A DNA stretch of 64,000 bases from Posidoniimonas corsicana. Its GTDB lineage: Bacteria > Planctomycetota > Planctomycetia > Pirellulales > Lacipirellulaceae. Every line of letters begins with the position of its first letter. Position 1 is the first letter of the stretch. Positions 8,173-17,460 of this stretch are shown piece by piece. Position numbers and translations under genes: made by a program. The notes beneath the pieces were generated by a model. That model searched no databases. It had not been told where the DNA came from and saw only the letters and a list, made by a program, of their open reading frames with translations. The stretch covers positions 3,079,156-3,143,155 of the forward strand of contig NZ_SIHJ01000001.1 in assembly GCF_007859765.1 (NCBI RefSeq), written 5' to 3'.

Positions 8173-9135
8173 CTACTTCGCCTGCATCGCGGGGAACATC
8201 TCGTTGATCATGGTGATCGCGGCCGGGCCAACAAGCACCACGAAGATCGCCGGGAAAATGAAGATAACCAGCGGGAAGATGAGCTTCACAGCGGTCTTGG
8301 CCGCCTTCTCCTCGGCCATCTGGCTCCGCCTGGTCCGCATCGAGTCACTCTGCACCCGCAGCGCCTGGGCGACGCTCGAGCCGAACTTGTCGGCCTGGAT
8401 GAGAATCGCTGAGAGGGCCTTGAGATCGTCGACGCCGGTCCGCTGACCGAGGTCGTGGAGAACGTCGTTGCGGGCGCGGCCCATCTGGAGGTGAAGGTTG
8501 CAAAGGCCGAACTCCTCGGCCAGCACCGGGTACGACTTGGCCATCTCCTCGCTCACCTTGCGCATCGCCTGGTCGAGGCCAAGGCCGGCCTCAACACAAA
8601 CGACCATCAGGTCAAGCGCGTCGGGGAGCCCATAGAATATCTGGTCCTGGCGGCTCTTCTTGATGAAGTAGACCACGACGTCCGGCAGGTAGAACATCAG
8701 GCCCGACACCGCGATGGTGATCATGCCGGCCTCTTGCGTCAGCCCCTTGAGCACCGCCATCGACCCGCCGGTCAGCACGAAGCCGACCACCAGGCACAGG
8801 AACTTCATGCCGAGGAACACGCTGGTGGCGGTCTCCCCGCGGAAGCCAGCGTGCTGCAGCCGCGTCTTGAGCTTGCCGGCCTCCTCGTCGGTCTTGGGCT
8901 GCAACGGCGCCGCCAGCTTGGGCGAAGCGGACTGCAGCAGCTTCGACATCGACGAGTCGCGTTTGTTGTCGCTGTTGCGGGTGCGAGGGTCGCTCAGCTC
9001 CGCCAGCCGTTCCGCCGTGCGGGCGTTGCCCCCGTTGCCGAAGAATTCGAACAGCCCCCACATGCCCGCGGCGACGGCGCCGAAGATAGCGAGCTTGGTC
9101 AGGAGCGTGGTGCTGATGACGGCGAGTAGAAGCAT
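8173..9135 (-). CDS. tadC: Tad pilus inner-membrane platform protein TadC (type II secretion F domain)
   Basis: 320 residues. An N-terminal membrane helix (residues ~8-30) and a cytoplasmic stretch are followed by a pair of helices around FLCLVVGFVLTGGS and MITIAVSGLMFYLPDVVVYF. The GspF domain holds GLPDALDLMVVCVEAGLGLDQAM, a signature of this family, and ends in a hydrophobic helix LIFPLVIFIFPAIFVVLVG. TadB and TadC together form the platform that the TadA ATPase drives. It is 58 bases downstream of tadB. Confidence 0.93.
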   Translation of the reverse strand: MLLLAVISTTLLTKLAIFGAVAAGMWGLFEFFGNGGNARTAERLAELSDPRTRNSDNKRDSSMSKLLQSASPKLAAPLQPKTDEEAGKLKTRLQHAGFRGETATSVFLGMKFLCLVVGFVLTGGSMAVLKGLTQEAGMITIAVSGLMFYLPDVVVYFIKKSRQDQIFYGLPDALDLMVVCVEAGLGLDQAMRKVSEEMAKSYPVLAEEFGLCNLHLQMGRARNDVLHDLGQRTGVDDLKALSAILIQADKFGSSVAQALRVQSDSMRTRRSQMAEEKAAKTAVKLIFPLVIFIFPAIFVVLVGPAAITMINEMFPAMQAK

Positions 9136-9193
9136 GGCGTTGGCCGGGGTTGTCTTGTCGGTTGGCGGGCAGTCGCGTCGCGGGGAGGGAGGG

Positions 9194-10162
9194 TCAGACG
9201 CGGATGTTGATGATCTTGCGGATGACGATGGCGCCGAGGAGCTGCATCACGACGCCGCCCACCAGCATCTTCTTGCCGAGGTCGTCGGTGAACAGCAGCA
9301 TCAGGTAGTCGGGGTTCATCTGGTACACCGCCGCAAACAGGGCCGGCGGCAGGGCCAGCAGCACGATGCCGGACAGCCGCCCCTCGCCTGTGAGCGCCTG
9401 CACCTGGCCCCAGATCTTGAACCGCTCGCGGATTAGGCGACCGATCTTGTCGAGGATCTCCGCCAGGTCACCACCGGTCTGACGCTGTAGGATGACCGCG
9501 GTGACGAAGAACTTGAGGTCGAGGTTGGGTACCCGGGTGGCGAGGTTGTCGAGCGTCTCCTCCATCGGCATGCCGAGGTTCTGCTCCTCGAACGCCCGGC
9601 CAAACTCCTTCGAAATCGGCGGGGACATCTCCTGCGCAACCAGGTTCATGCCCGCCCCCAGGCTGTGACCTGCCCGCAACGCCCGGGCGATGAGCTCCAG
9701 CGCCTCGGGCAGCTGGGCGGCAAACTTCTTCAGCCGGCTCTTCCGCTTCATCATCAGCCATAGGAAAGGCATGAAGAGGAAGATCGCCGACACGATGGGG
9801 GCAAACTTGACGGGCATGCCCCCCAGGGTCGGCAGCACGAAGCCCACGGTGCCGCTCACCACGCAGACCATCAGGAACTTGCTGACCGTGAACGAGACGT
9901 CCGCCTGCTCGAACATCATCTTCAGGTTGAGGTACTTGACGATCGACTTCTCAAGGAGGCCGGCGCCCTCAACCGAGACCCGCATCATGTCGCCGGCGAC
10001 GTTCGCGTCGGCAGACGCCTTGCCGCCCGACTTCTGCCCGGTCAGGACGCTGAGCCGGTCCTCCATTTCGGCGTCCTTGTCGCCGCGCAGAAGGGCGGCG
10101 ACGGCGGTGACCATCAGGGCCACTCCGCCAAAGACGCTCGCGTAGATGATCCAAGGAGTCAT
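9194..10162 (-). CDS. tadB: Tad pilus inner-membrane platform protein TadB (type II secretion F domain)
   Basis: 322 residues from ATG 10160-10162, which begins MTPWIIYASVFGGVALM, a membrane helix. The open frame extends 30 residues further upstream without family resemblance. Helices follow near FLMVCVVSGTVGFVLPTL and APIVSAIFLFMPFLWLM. The GspF domain has LPEALELIARALRAGHSLGAGM, then VPNLDLKFFVTAVILQRQTGG, and a C-terminal helix LSGIVLLALPPALFAAVY. It is the TadC partner and has the usual order tadA-tadB-tadC. Confidence 0.94.
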   Translation of the reverse strand: MTPWIIYASVFGGVALMVTAVAALLRGDKDAEMEDRLSVLTGQKSGGKASADANVAGDMMRVSVEGAGLLEKSIVKYLNLKMMFEQADVSFTVSKFLMVCVVSGTVGFVLPTLGGMPVKFAPIVSAIFLFMPFLWLMMKRKSRLKKFAAQLPEALELIARALRAGHSLGAGMNLVAQEMSPPISKEFGRAFEEQNLGMPMEETLDNLATRVPNLDLKFFVTAVILQRQTGGDLAEILDKIGRLIRERFKIWGQVQALTGEGRLSGIVLLALPPALFAAVYQMNPDYLMLLFTDDLGKKMLVGGVVMQLLGAIVIRKIINIRV

Positions 10163-10261
10163 GATGATTTCGAGCTGCGGATTCAGGTTTGCGGATTGCT
10201 GTTCGTTCGAGCTTCGCACCACGGGATCCGCAAATCCGCAGTCCGAAATCAACTATCTGGA

Positions 10262-11587
10262 TCAGTCGCGCATCATGACCCGCTCGCGGAACGTGCTGGC
10301 AGGCAGCTTTACGCCGGCCTGCTCAAGGCGGTCCATGAATGAGGGCCGGATGCCGGTCGAGATGAAGTGCCCGATTGCGCGGCCATTTGCGTCGACGCCG
10401 TCCTGGACCCACTTGAAGATGTCCTGCATCACAATGGTGTCCTGCTCCATGCCGAGGATCTCGGTGATGTGGGTCACCTTACGAGGGCCGCCCTGCAGGC
10501 GGTTGGCCTGCACAATCAGGTCCACGGCGCTAGAGATCTGAGTCCGCATCGCTTTGACCGGCATCTCGAAGCCGGCCATCATGATCATCGTCTCGAGTCG
10601 GGCGATCGCGTCCCGCGGCGTGTTGGCGTGGCAGGTGGTCAGCGACCCCTCGTGGCCGGTGTTCATCGCCTGGAGCATGTCGAGCGTCTCGCCGCCACGG
10701 CACTCGCCGATGATGATGCGGTCGGGACGCATACGCAGGCAGTTCTTCACCAGGTCGGTGGCGCTGATGCGCCCCTTCCCCTCGATGTTGGGCGGGCGGG
10801 TTTCGAGCCGGACGACGTGGTCCTGCTGCAGCTGGAGCTCCGCCGCGTCCTCGATCGTGACGATGCGGTCTTCGTTCGAGATGAAGCTCGAGAGCGTGTT
10901 CAGGAGCGTGGTCTTACCTGAGCCGGTGCCCCCCGAAATGATAATGTTGAGCTTTGCCTTCATGGCGCCCTCGAGGAGCATCACCATCTCGGGCGTCATC
11001 GACTTGTAGTTGAGCAGGTCCTCGAGCTTCAGCGGGTTGGATCCGAAGCGCCGGATGGTCATGCTCGGGCCGTCCAGCGCCAGCGGCGGGATGATCGCGT
11101 TCACACGCGAGCCGTCCTGCAGACGGGCGTCCACCATTGGGCAGACCTCGTCGACGCGGCGACCGATCCGCGACACGATGCGGTCGATGACCTGCATCAA
11201 GTGCTTGTCGTCGCGGAACACGACCGGCGTCTTGACCAGCTTGCCGCTCTTTTCAACGAACACCGTCTTCGGGCCGTTGATCATGATTTCACTGATCGAT
11301 GGGTCCTTCAGCAGCAGCTCGAGCGGGCCGAGGCCGAAGGTCTCGTCAAGGACCTCGTCGATAAGCCGGTCGCGCTCGTTGCGATTGAGGAACGTGTCCT
11401 CGGTGTCGCACAGGTGCTCCACCACCATGCGGATCTCGCGCCGCAGGACGTCGCCCTCGAGCTCGCCCACACGAGACAGGTCGAGCTTGTCGACCAGCTT
11501 GGTGTGGATACGGCGCTTGATGTTTTCGAACTCGGCTTCCTTCTCTTTGGCGGAGAGCGAAGCCGGTCCTGTTGCGATCTTGGTCAT
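10262..11587 (-). CDS. tadA: Tad pilus assembly ATPase TadA/CpaF
   Basis: 441 residues; a hexameric secretion ATPase that powers pilin polymerisation. Visible parts are an N-terminal helical domain, GPLELLLKDPSISEIMING, DGSRVNAIIPP, SMTIRRF, Walker A GGTGSGKTT (219-227), the Asp box VTIEDAAELQL, RPPNIEGKG, Walker B RIIIGECRGGE (290-300) and His box THANTP-like SLTTCHANTP (H320). ATG 11585-11587 gives a protein of family length. The open frame runs to 11662 but the extra 25 residues look non-coding. It is followed by tadB after 99 bases. Confidence 0.96.
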   Translation of the reverse strand: MTKIATGPASLSAKEKEAEFENIKRRIHTKLVDKLDLSRVGELEGDVLRREIRMVVEHLCDTEDTFLNRNERDRLIDEVLDETFGLGPLELLLKDPSISEIMINGPKTVFVEKSGKLVKTPVVFRDDKHLMQVIDRIVSRIGRRVDEVCPMVDARLQDGSRVNAIIPPLALDGPSMTIRRFGSNPLKLEDLLNYKSMTPEMVMLLEGAMKAKLNIIISGGTGSGKTTLLNTLSSFISNEDRIVTIEDAAELQLQQDHVVRLETRPPNIEGKGRISATDLVKNCLRMRPDRIIIGECRGGETLDMLQAMNTGHEGSLTTCHANTPRDAIARLETMIMMAGFEMPVKAMRTQISSAVDLIVQANRLQGGPRKVTHITEILGMEQDTIVMQDIFKWVQDGVDANGRAIGHFISTGIRPSFMDRLEQAGVKLPASTFRERVMMRD

Positions 11588-11969
11588 GGTTGTCTGCGTT
11601 GTCGTGGGGGAATGCGTGACCCGGGGCCCGCGTCGGCGCAACGAGGGCTCCTGCCAAACCATAGCTCAGGAGGAGCGGTGAGTCAGAAAAGAAACACGGG
11701 AGTCCGGTTGCGCCGATTACGCACACCGAATGGGGCGGATGCCACGCGCCGTCCGATGATCAGCGGCCGCGAGAATGCGGCCCCCATCGTCGAAATCCCG
11801 TAGAAGAAGCGATCCGCCCCGAGACCACACGGGGCTACAGCCGCTGGGGTCGGGGCTAAGCGCCACCGCAGGTAGCGAGTACGAGGGCGCAACGGGTTGC
11901 CGACAACAAGAGAGAAGCAGGCAAGAGACGACGAGCCATGGGCGCGCCGCATCGCGGAGCGCTGGCCGG
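11588..11969. other. Gap between tadZ and tadA with no recognised gene
   Basis: Open frames on either strand here are low-complexity shadows without a ribosome site or domain. There is no terminator hairpin with a T-run on the minus strand, so the operon may read through. Any promoter for tadA is not obvious. Confidence 0.5.
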
Positions 11970-13205
11970 CTACTCGGCGGGCTGCGGCGGGGCCTCGATC
12001 TTGCCGTTCTTGCCCCACAGGCCGAGCCAGCTCCGGCTCTTGCCTGCCAGGTCGCCGGGTGCGACCGAAGTCTGCTTGCCGGTTAGACCATCAGCGAGCT
12101 GCGCGATCGACTGCGTAATGGCGGCCTTGGGTGCCTGCTCGATGAGGGGCACGCCGTTGTTGCGCACCTCGATCATCGTCTTGTAGTCATTAGGAAGCTG
12201 CCAGTAGATATCGCGGCCGAGCGTCTCCTGAGCCTTCTTGATGCTGATCGACGCGCCGCCCTGTCCGACGCGGTTCACGACGATCTTGATCTTCTCGTTG
12301 AGGCTGTTCATCTGCTCGAATGACATCAGCAGCCGCACCACGTTCCGCAGGCACGGCAGGTCGAGCTGCGTGACCATCAGCACTTCGTCCGCCTGCTCCA
12401 TAGCAAGCAGGTCGAGCGCGTGGAAGCTCTTTGAGGCATCGATAATCAGGTGCGTGAAGGTCGCCTTCAGCAGTCCGATCACCCGGGTCAGGTCGTCCGT
12501 GGTGACCAGCTGCGAGTCCTCCAACTGCACCGGACGGGGCAGCAGATAGAGGTTGGTTGAGTGTTTCGTCAGCGACCGCTTGAGCAGCGTGAAGTCGAGC
12601 CGGGTGATGTTCTGCGCAACGTCGGTGAGCGTGTACTCAGGGATCGAGTCCAGGAACACGTCCGCGTCGCCGAGCGCCAGGTCCAGGTCCAGCAGGACCA
12701 CGCTGTTGTCCGGGTCGGACGCCAACTGGCAGCCGAGGTTCACCGCCAGACTGGTCGCCCCGACGCCGCCGGTAGCGCCGGCTACGACGGTCACCTGGCA
12801 GCCTCGATTCTTCCCGCCGGTGGCGCCAAACTTGGTCCGCGACACCCGCTGCAGGGCGGCGGCAAGGTCCTCGGGCCGGATCGGCTGCGGCAGGAACTCT
12901 TTGGCGCCCGCCCGCATCGTCCGCAGAATCAGATTGCCGTCCGTCGAGCTGCTGGAAACCAGCAGCGAGATAGTGGGCTTTGCCTGGGTCAGCTGCTCTA
13001 CGAGCCGCACCGCTTCGTCAGGATCGCCGTCTATGGCGATGAAGCCCACGTCGGGGTTGGTCTGCTCCAGCACGTCCTGGAAGAAGGCGTACCGCGAGCA
13101 CTCCGCCTCGAGCCAGACGGTTTCGAGGCCCATCAGGGTGGACTTCAACGATTCGCGGGTCGCGTCGTTGGGATCGACGATTGCGAGGCGAAGAACGTTG
13201 GACAT
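11970..13205 (-). CDS. tadZ: Tad pilus localisation factor TadZ/CpaE (receiver-like plus ParA/MinD-like ATPase)
   Basis: 411 residues. Residues ~1-120 form a receiver-like domain (LAIVDPNDATRESL at the start, SLLVSSSSTDG, GAKEFLPQPI) lacking the usual acidic cluster. The rest is a SIMIBI ATPase fold with TVVAGATGGVGATSLAVNLG, VVLLDLDLALGD and YLLPRP. The deviant Walker A has A where active ParA/MinD enzymes have lysine before T/S, as is common in TadZ. CpaE/TadZ places the pilus at its site in the cell. It lies 79 bases after the secretin gene in the operon. Confidence 0.93.
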   Translation of the reverse strand: MSNVLRLAIVDPNDATRESLKSTLMGLETVWLEAECSRYAFFQDVLEQTNPDVGFIAIDGDPDEAVRLVEQLTQAKPTISLLVSSSSTDGNLILRTMRAGAKEFLPQPIRPEDLAAALQRVSRTKFGATGGKNRGCQVTVVAGATGGVGATSLAVNLGCQLASDPDNSVVLLDLDLALGDADVFLDSIPEYTLTDVAQNITRLDFTLLKRSLTKHSTNLYLLPRPVQLEDSQLVTTDDLTRVIGLLKATFTHLIIDASKSFHALDLLAMEQADEVLMVTQLDLPCLRNVVRLLMSFEQMNSLNEKIKIVVNRVGQGGASISIKKAQETLGRDIYWQLPNDYKTMIEVRNNGVPLIEQAPKAAITQSIAQLADGLTGKQTSVAPGDLAGKSRSWLGLWGKNGKIEAPPQPAE

Positions 13206-13284
13206 TAGGTGCGTTCCGGTCGACCCCGGCCAAAGCCGGGCGCGTGGCTGCTGGTATGTAGTGTGCTACTGGATGGTAGCTCAC

Positions 13285-15162
13285 TTATTCCAGGTCGTAG
13301 CCAACCGGCCCAATTAGTCCCCCACTTCCCGCCCGCTGGGCCGCGCCCGCGGGCGACGCCTGCGGGTTGAACGGCTCGGAGGGCTGGCGCCGGTACTGCG
13401 GACTGCGCGACGCGGTGTAGTGCTGCGACGGGCGGTGACTCAGATCCGACATCGACCGGCCGGCGCCGTCGATCGCCGGGCCCTGGACCCGATCGGTCGG
13501 CAGCGAGGCCCCGGCGTCGGGCGGAAGCATCAGCTCACCGTGCTGGGCGCCCGGGGCGTCGGTCGACGTGGGGTCCGGCAGTTCCACGGGGATCGGCTCG
13601 TAGCCCTGAGAGTACTGGTGCTGCTCGTACTGCTGGGGGTAGCCGCCCTGGCCGTACGTGTAGTCCGCCGCGGGGGCATCGAAGCCGCTGCCGCACGAGC
13701 CATTGCCGCACGGACAGGAGAACAGTCCACCCTGCCCGTTCGGGCAGCAGGGCTCGTGCCCGTGGCTCTGCACGCAGGGGTAGGCGCCGCACGGGCTGCA
13801 CGGGTTGGGCACTTCCATCCGGCCCTCGCAGTACAGTTCCTTGTTGTTCGGTACGATCGTGCCGGTCCCCGGGTAGCACTGCGGCACCTGGTCCGGGTCG
13901 AGGGCGTCGACAAACTCAGGTGTCACGAGCACCAGGAGCTCAAACTCCTCGGTCTCGTTGCGGGTTGTGCGGAACGGCACCCCGAAGAACGGGATGTCGG
14001 CCAGCACGGGCAGACCAACCTGCACGCCTTGCGTACGCTGCTGGATGAGGCCCGCCACCGCAAAGGTCTGGCCGGCCCGCAGTTCGACCGCGGTGTCCAC
14101 GTAACGGACCTTCAATGCCGGCACCTGCTCGCCGTTGAGGATTAGACCGTTGGCGTAGTCCAGGTCGCTGATCCTCGGGCGGACCTCCAAGCGGATGTTG
14201 CCGTTTCCGAGCACGATCGGCAGGAAGTCGACCTGCGTTCCGTACGGCTTGAACTCGATGGTCGACGTGCCGAGGCTCTGCGGCACGAGGATGGGGATTT
14301 CACCGCCCTCGTTGAAGCTCGCGGGGCGCCCGCTCACCGCTACAACGTTCGGCTCCGCCATGATCTTCGCGACGTTGTTCTCCTGCAACGCATCGATGAA
14401 CATGTCGAAGCGGCTGTTGCCGTTCACGATCCCGTAGGCGAAGGTGTCGGTGGTGCCCTTGGAGATCCCCAGGCCCGCCGCGGCGACGGTCGACGTGAGG
14501 ATGTCGGACACCGAGCTGACCACGCCGCCGCCGGAGCCGCCGAGGTACGACCAGTCGACACCGAGCTGACGCAGTTTGGTGCGCGACACCTCGAACACCT
14601 TCACCTTCAGCAGGATCTGCTGCACGCCGCCGACGTTCATGTTGTTGATAATCTTCGGCGAGTAGTCCTGCGCCATCTCGACGATCGGAGTGACGTAGTC
14701 TGGCCGGTCGATGAAGCCGGCCAGCACCAGCGAGTTGCTGTAGCGATAGACACGCACCGACGAGTTGGGGAACTGCGTCTTGAGGGCGTGCTCTAGCTCG
14801 CGGACATCACCGTAGATGTAGACGTCCACCGTGTGGATGTTGCCTTCCTCGTCCCACAGGTTGACGGCCGTGACGCCCGCCTTCTTGGCCGAGACCTGGA
14901 TCTGGGTGGCGCTGAGGGCGGTCACCGACAGCAGCTCGGGGTTGTTGACCTGCACGCGCGGGATGCGCGTCTCGAGGGTCAGGATCCGGCTGCTGTTGGT
15001 CGTGATCTCCAACTTGTCGCTGGCGCCGCTGATCTTGCGTATCAGCGAGGCGTCCTGCTGGACGAACTGCGCCGAGGCGCCGCTGCACATTAGCAGCGCG
15101 CTGGCGATCGCCAGGAGCGTGTGGCGTGGGCACAGACGGGTCGCGGGCGTTGCGTCGTACAT
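13285..15162 (-). CDS. cpaC: Tad pilus outer-membrane secretin RcpA/CpaC with a Cys-rich, Gln/Tyr-rich tail
   Basis: 625 residues: signal peptide (to about GASA|QF), N-terminal domain with RILTLETRIPRVQVNNPELL, a BON-like segment around LEHALKTQFPNSSVRVYRYS, then the secretin domain with FIDALQENNVAKIMAEPNVV, ASFNEGGEIPI and VPFRTTRNETEEFELLVLVTPEFVD. The secretin normally ends there. Here about 180 more residues follow, first with about a dozen Cys (e.g. CSPCGAYPC, CPCGNGSCG), then Gln/Tyr/Pro-rich. AAAGGAAG eight bases before the ATG is a good ribosome site. The ring forms the pilus outlet in the outer membrane. Confidence 0.93.
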   Translation of the reverse strand: MYDATPATRLCPRHTLLAIASALLMCSGASAQFVQQDASLIRKISGASDKLEITTNSSRILTLETRIPRVQVNNPELLSVTALSATQIQVSAKKAGVTAVNLWDEEGNIHTVDVYIYGDVRELEHALKTQFPNSSVRVYRYSNSLVLAGFIDRPDYVTPIVEMAQDYSPKIINNMNVGGVQQILLKVKVFEVSRTKLRQLGVDWSYLGGSGGGVVSSVSDILTSTVAAAGLGISKGTTDTFAYGIVNGNSRFDMFIDALQENNVAKIMAEPNVVAVSGRPASFNEGGEIPILVPQSLGTSTIEFKPYGTQVDFLPIVLGNGNIRLEVRPRISDLDYANGLILNGEQVPALKVRYVDTAVELRAGQTFAVAGLIQQRTQGVQVGLPVLADIPFFGVPFRTTRNETEEFELLVLVTPEFVDALDPDQVPQCYPGTGTIVPNNKELYCEGRMEVPNPCSPCGAYPCVQSHGHEPCCPNGQGGLFSCPCGNGSCGSGFDAPAADYTYGQGGYPQQYEQHQYSQGYEPIPVELPDPTSTDAPGAQHGELMLPPDAGASLPTDRVQGPAIDGAGRSMSDLSHRPSQHYTASRSPQYRRQPSEPFNPQASPAGAAQRAGSGGLIGPVGYDLE

Positions 15163-15315
15163 CCTTGTACTTCCTTTTGTAGCGCCGCCCCGCAGGACGT
15201 CGCTGCCGCCAGGTTGGCCCGCCGCGTTACCTGCGACGGGGCCTCGCTGGCTCCCCCCAAAGAAATGGATCGGTCCGGGCGTTCCCTCGCCCGGCGGGTC
15301 TCAGTGGTCTCTCGG

Positions 15316-16356
15316 CTACTCCCCGCCGAAGTCGATCGGGAAGTCATCCAGCGTCGCTTCGGCGGCCTTGTCCGGCGCCGGGGTGGCGGCGGGCGTGGCC
15401 TTGGGGCCAGTCGCCTTCCGGGTCTCGTTGTAGTCGCGGAGCGGCTTGCCGGTGTTCGGGTCGAAGTACTCGACCGAAACCTCATCGGCGAGCACGATCT
15501 CGATCTCGAACGGCGGGCGGTCCTTGGCGGTCCGCTTCATCATGTCCAGCATGCCGCCCAGGAAGCTGCCGCCCGCGTCGTCGTCGCTCGCGACCTCGTC
15601 GCGGGCCTGCTCCTGCTCACGGTCGTTCTTCTCGACTGTGCCGCCGATCAGCTCCTCGTAGGTGATGGCCGAGTCCATCGCGAGCCCCTCGTCGTTGGGG
15701 TTGCGGGGGATCAGCGAGAGCTCACCGATGTGCTGGGCGAAGTCGATCTTGCTGGCCTGCTCGGGAGTGACCAGCAGCGAGACGGTCTTAGGAATGGTGC
15801 GGGCCTCGCCGCCGTCGGCCGACCGCTGGACGGCCTGCTCGATGGCGAACACCCGGATGTTCTGCAGGAAGATCTTGGTGGTGGCCTCGTGGATGCCGTT
15901 GCGCGGGTCGGCCCGCACGAATAGCTGGATGTCCACGCGGTCGCCGGGGCTCAGCAGCCCGGCGGCGCTCTTCTCGGCGTCAACGCTGATCGTCGACAGC
16001 CGCATGTTTGGCGGGACGGAGCTGAGCGGGTCAGACTGTTCCCCCTGGGCCAGCAGCTTGGCGTCAAGGATCGGCTCGCCGGCGATGATGTTGGTCCGCG
16101 GGCGGCGGCCCTCAAGATCCTCGAGCGAGGTCAGGGCACCGGGCGGAACCTTGTCCTTGGGCCACTCCTGCAGCGAGACCATCGTTGCGTCTATGGGGTC
16201 GCCCAGGTTGATGTTGTGCAGGGCCACGTAGATCGAGGTGGTCTCGACCGAAGGCCCCCGCGACTTGTTGCCCTCCATCACTTGGCTGATGCCGATGGAC
16301 GCAACGAGGCCGCAGCCCAGTGCAAGCGCAAGCAGTATGAGAGATTTTGGTCGCAT
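15316..16356 (-). CDS. cpaB: Tad pilus assembly protein CpaB/RcpC (SAF domain)
   Basis: 346 residues: membrane anchor/signal (LILLALALGCGLVASIG), then an SAF-type domain (VALHNINLGDPIDATMVSLQEWP, GEPILDAKLL) and an RcpC/CpaB segment with SPGDRVDIQLFVRADP, GGEARTIPKTVSLLVTPEQAS and GELSLIPRNPND. The C-terminal ~80 residues are charged and extend past the usual domain. CpaB works with the secretin in the periplasm. The ATG is preceded by a G-rich run. cpaC begins 153 bases further along. Confidence 0.92.
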   Translation of the reverse strand: MRPKSLILLALALGCGLVASIGISQVMEGNKSRGPSVETTSIYVALHNINLGDPIDATMVSLQEWPKDKVPPGALTSLEDLEGRRPRTNIIAGEPILDAKLLAQGEQSDPLSSVPPNMRLSTISVDAEKSAAGLLSPGDRVDIQLFVRADPRNGIHEATTKIFLQNIRVFAIEQAVQRSADGGEARTIPKTVSLLVTPEQASKIDFAQHIGELSLIPRNPNDEGLAMDSAITYEELIGGTVEKNDREQEQARDEVASDDDAGGSFLGGMLDMMKRTAKDRPPFEIEIVLADEVSVEYFDPNTGKPLRDYNETRKATGPKATPAATPAPDKAAEATLDDFPIDFGGE

Positions 16357-16527
16357 GACACCCCCCGGCGGTCGATTTTGCTGCCCGACGCCAAGGCGTC
16401 TGAGCGTGAGACCCGGTGACCGCGCGGCGGTTACGTCCGCCGCCAGCGGGCCTCGACGGTTTCTTCGGCAAGACCGGCGCAGCCGGTCCAGTTAATTTAG
16501 GCAGCCCACCGTGGGCAACCCGCAACT

Positions 16528-16562
16528 GGCTTCGGACGCCCTGCTTTCGAGCGTCCGAAGCC
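16528..16562. repeat. Strong intercistronic hairpin between cpaA and cpaB
   Basis: A 12-bp perfect stem, GGCTTCGGACGC with GCGTCCGAAGCC (16528-16539, 16551-16562), has an 11-base loop. A smaller GCCCA/TGGGC hairpin lies at 16504-16515. There is no T-run on the minus strand, so RNA protection or processing is likelier than termination. Confidence 0.55.
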
Positions 16563-16600
16563 GTTGGTTACGTTCACTTTGTGCGGGAAACAGCCCGCGA

Positions 16601-17176
16601 TCAGACCAGCATCCCGGCCCAACCGAAGTAGGCGATGGTGCCGATCGCGATCGGGATGCCGTACGGCAGCAGCATCATCCGCGGCTTCCGCTCGGCGGCG
16701 ATCTCCGCCAGCTTCTCCGGGCTTTTAACCGTTAGGATCTCATTCCAGATCATCCAGAACTGGCCGTGGTGCTTCTCCCAACGCTTGTTGGTCAGCACCA
16801 TGCCGACGGCGATCACGCCGCCCACCACGGCCGAGACCGCGAAGGAGTACAGCGTCACGGTGCCCCAGACCCAGGCGCCGATGCCGGCCATCAGCTTCAC
16901 GTCGCCGGCGCCCATGCCGCCGATGGCGTAGGCCGGCAGCAGCAGGGCCAGTCCGACCGCCGTGCCGATCAGGCTGTAGACCAGACCTTCCCAGCCCGGG
17001 AAGGGGCTGAGCGTCGCGCTCCAGACCCATCCGCTGATAATCATCGGGAACGTGATCCAGTTCGGCACCTTCAGTTGCAAGCCGTCGATGACAGCAGCGA
17101 CCACCAGCGTGACCGTGACAAACCAGACCGGCCAATTGGCGACCACCGCCTCGGCGAGTTGTGAAGCATCAAACAT
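16601..17176 (-). CDS. cpaA: Prepilin peptidase CpaA/TadV (A24 family)
   Basis: 191 residues and almost entirely membrane helices. It is an aspartic protease that cuts the leader from Flp prepilins after glycine. The two catalytic aspartates are visible: one in VVAAVIDGLQLKVPNW and one in the GxGD motif IGGMGAGDVKLMAGIGAW. It lacks the N-terminal methylase-type extension of PilD, as is usual for TadV. Starting at ATG 17174-17176 (MFDASQLAEAVV) gives the standard length; the open frame to 17284 is arginine-rich shadow. It is the first machinery gene after the pilin and terminator. Confidence 0.93.
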   Translation of the reverse strand: MFDASQLAEAVVANWPVWFVTVTLVVAAVIDGLQLKVPNWITFPMIISGWVWSATLSPFPGWEGLVYSLIGTAVGLALLLPAYAIGGMGAGDVKLMAGIGAWVWGTVTLYSFAVSAVVGGVIAVGMVLTNKRWEKHHGQFWMIWNEILTVKSPEKLAEIAAERKPRMMLLPYGIPIAIGTIAYFGWAGMLV

Positions 17177-17387
17177 GGCGCAGATTTCCGTCTTCAGCGT
17201 TGAGTGTTGTTTTGTGACCCGTGGCGGGCGCCAAGAGCCCCGCCGCTGCGCAAACCTAGCACGGGAATCGCATGGGCTCGCCAATCCGGCGGAGTTAACC
17301 CGGGGTTGGCCGGCCCGCCCGGTCGACCCTGCCGGATCGGGCGGACGCGCCGGTCGTTACGGTTACGCCGCGCGCCGGCTAGCGCAA

Positions 17388-17422
17388 AGAAAAACCCCTC
17401 GCCCGCAATCGCGGGCGAGGGG
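17388..17422 (-). terminator. Rho-independent terminator after the minus-strand pilin
   Basis: On the minus strand a 12-bp perfect stem (17411-17422 with 17395-17406) with a four-base loop is followed by a run of T. It lies 38 bases after the pilin stop. Partial read-through would give far more pilin than machinery mRNA, as is usual in Tad loci. Confidence 0.9.
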
Positions 17423-17460
17423 GATAACTTGCTCGGGCAAACAAGTAGGGCGATAGCCGT

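Noticed and set aside
16528-16562. Terminator between cpaA and cpaB
   Set aside because: The stem is strong but no T-run follows on the minus strand, and the operon continues.
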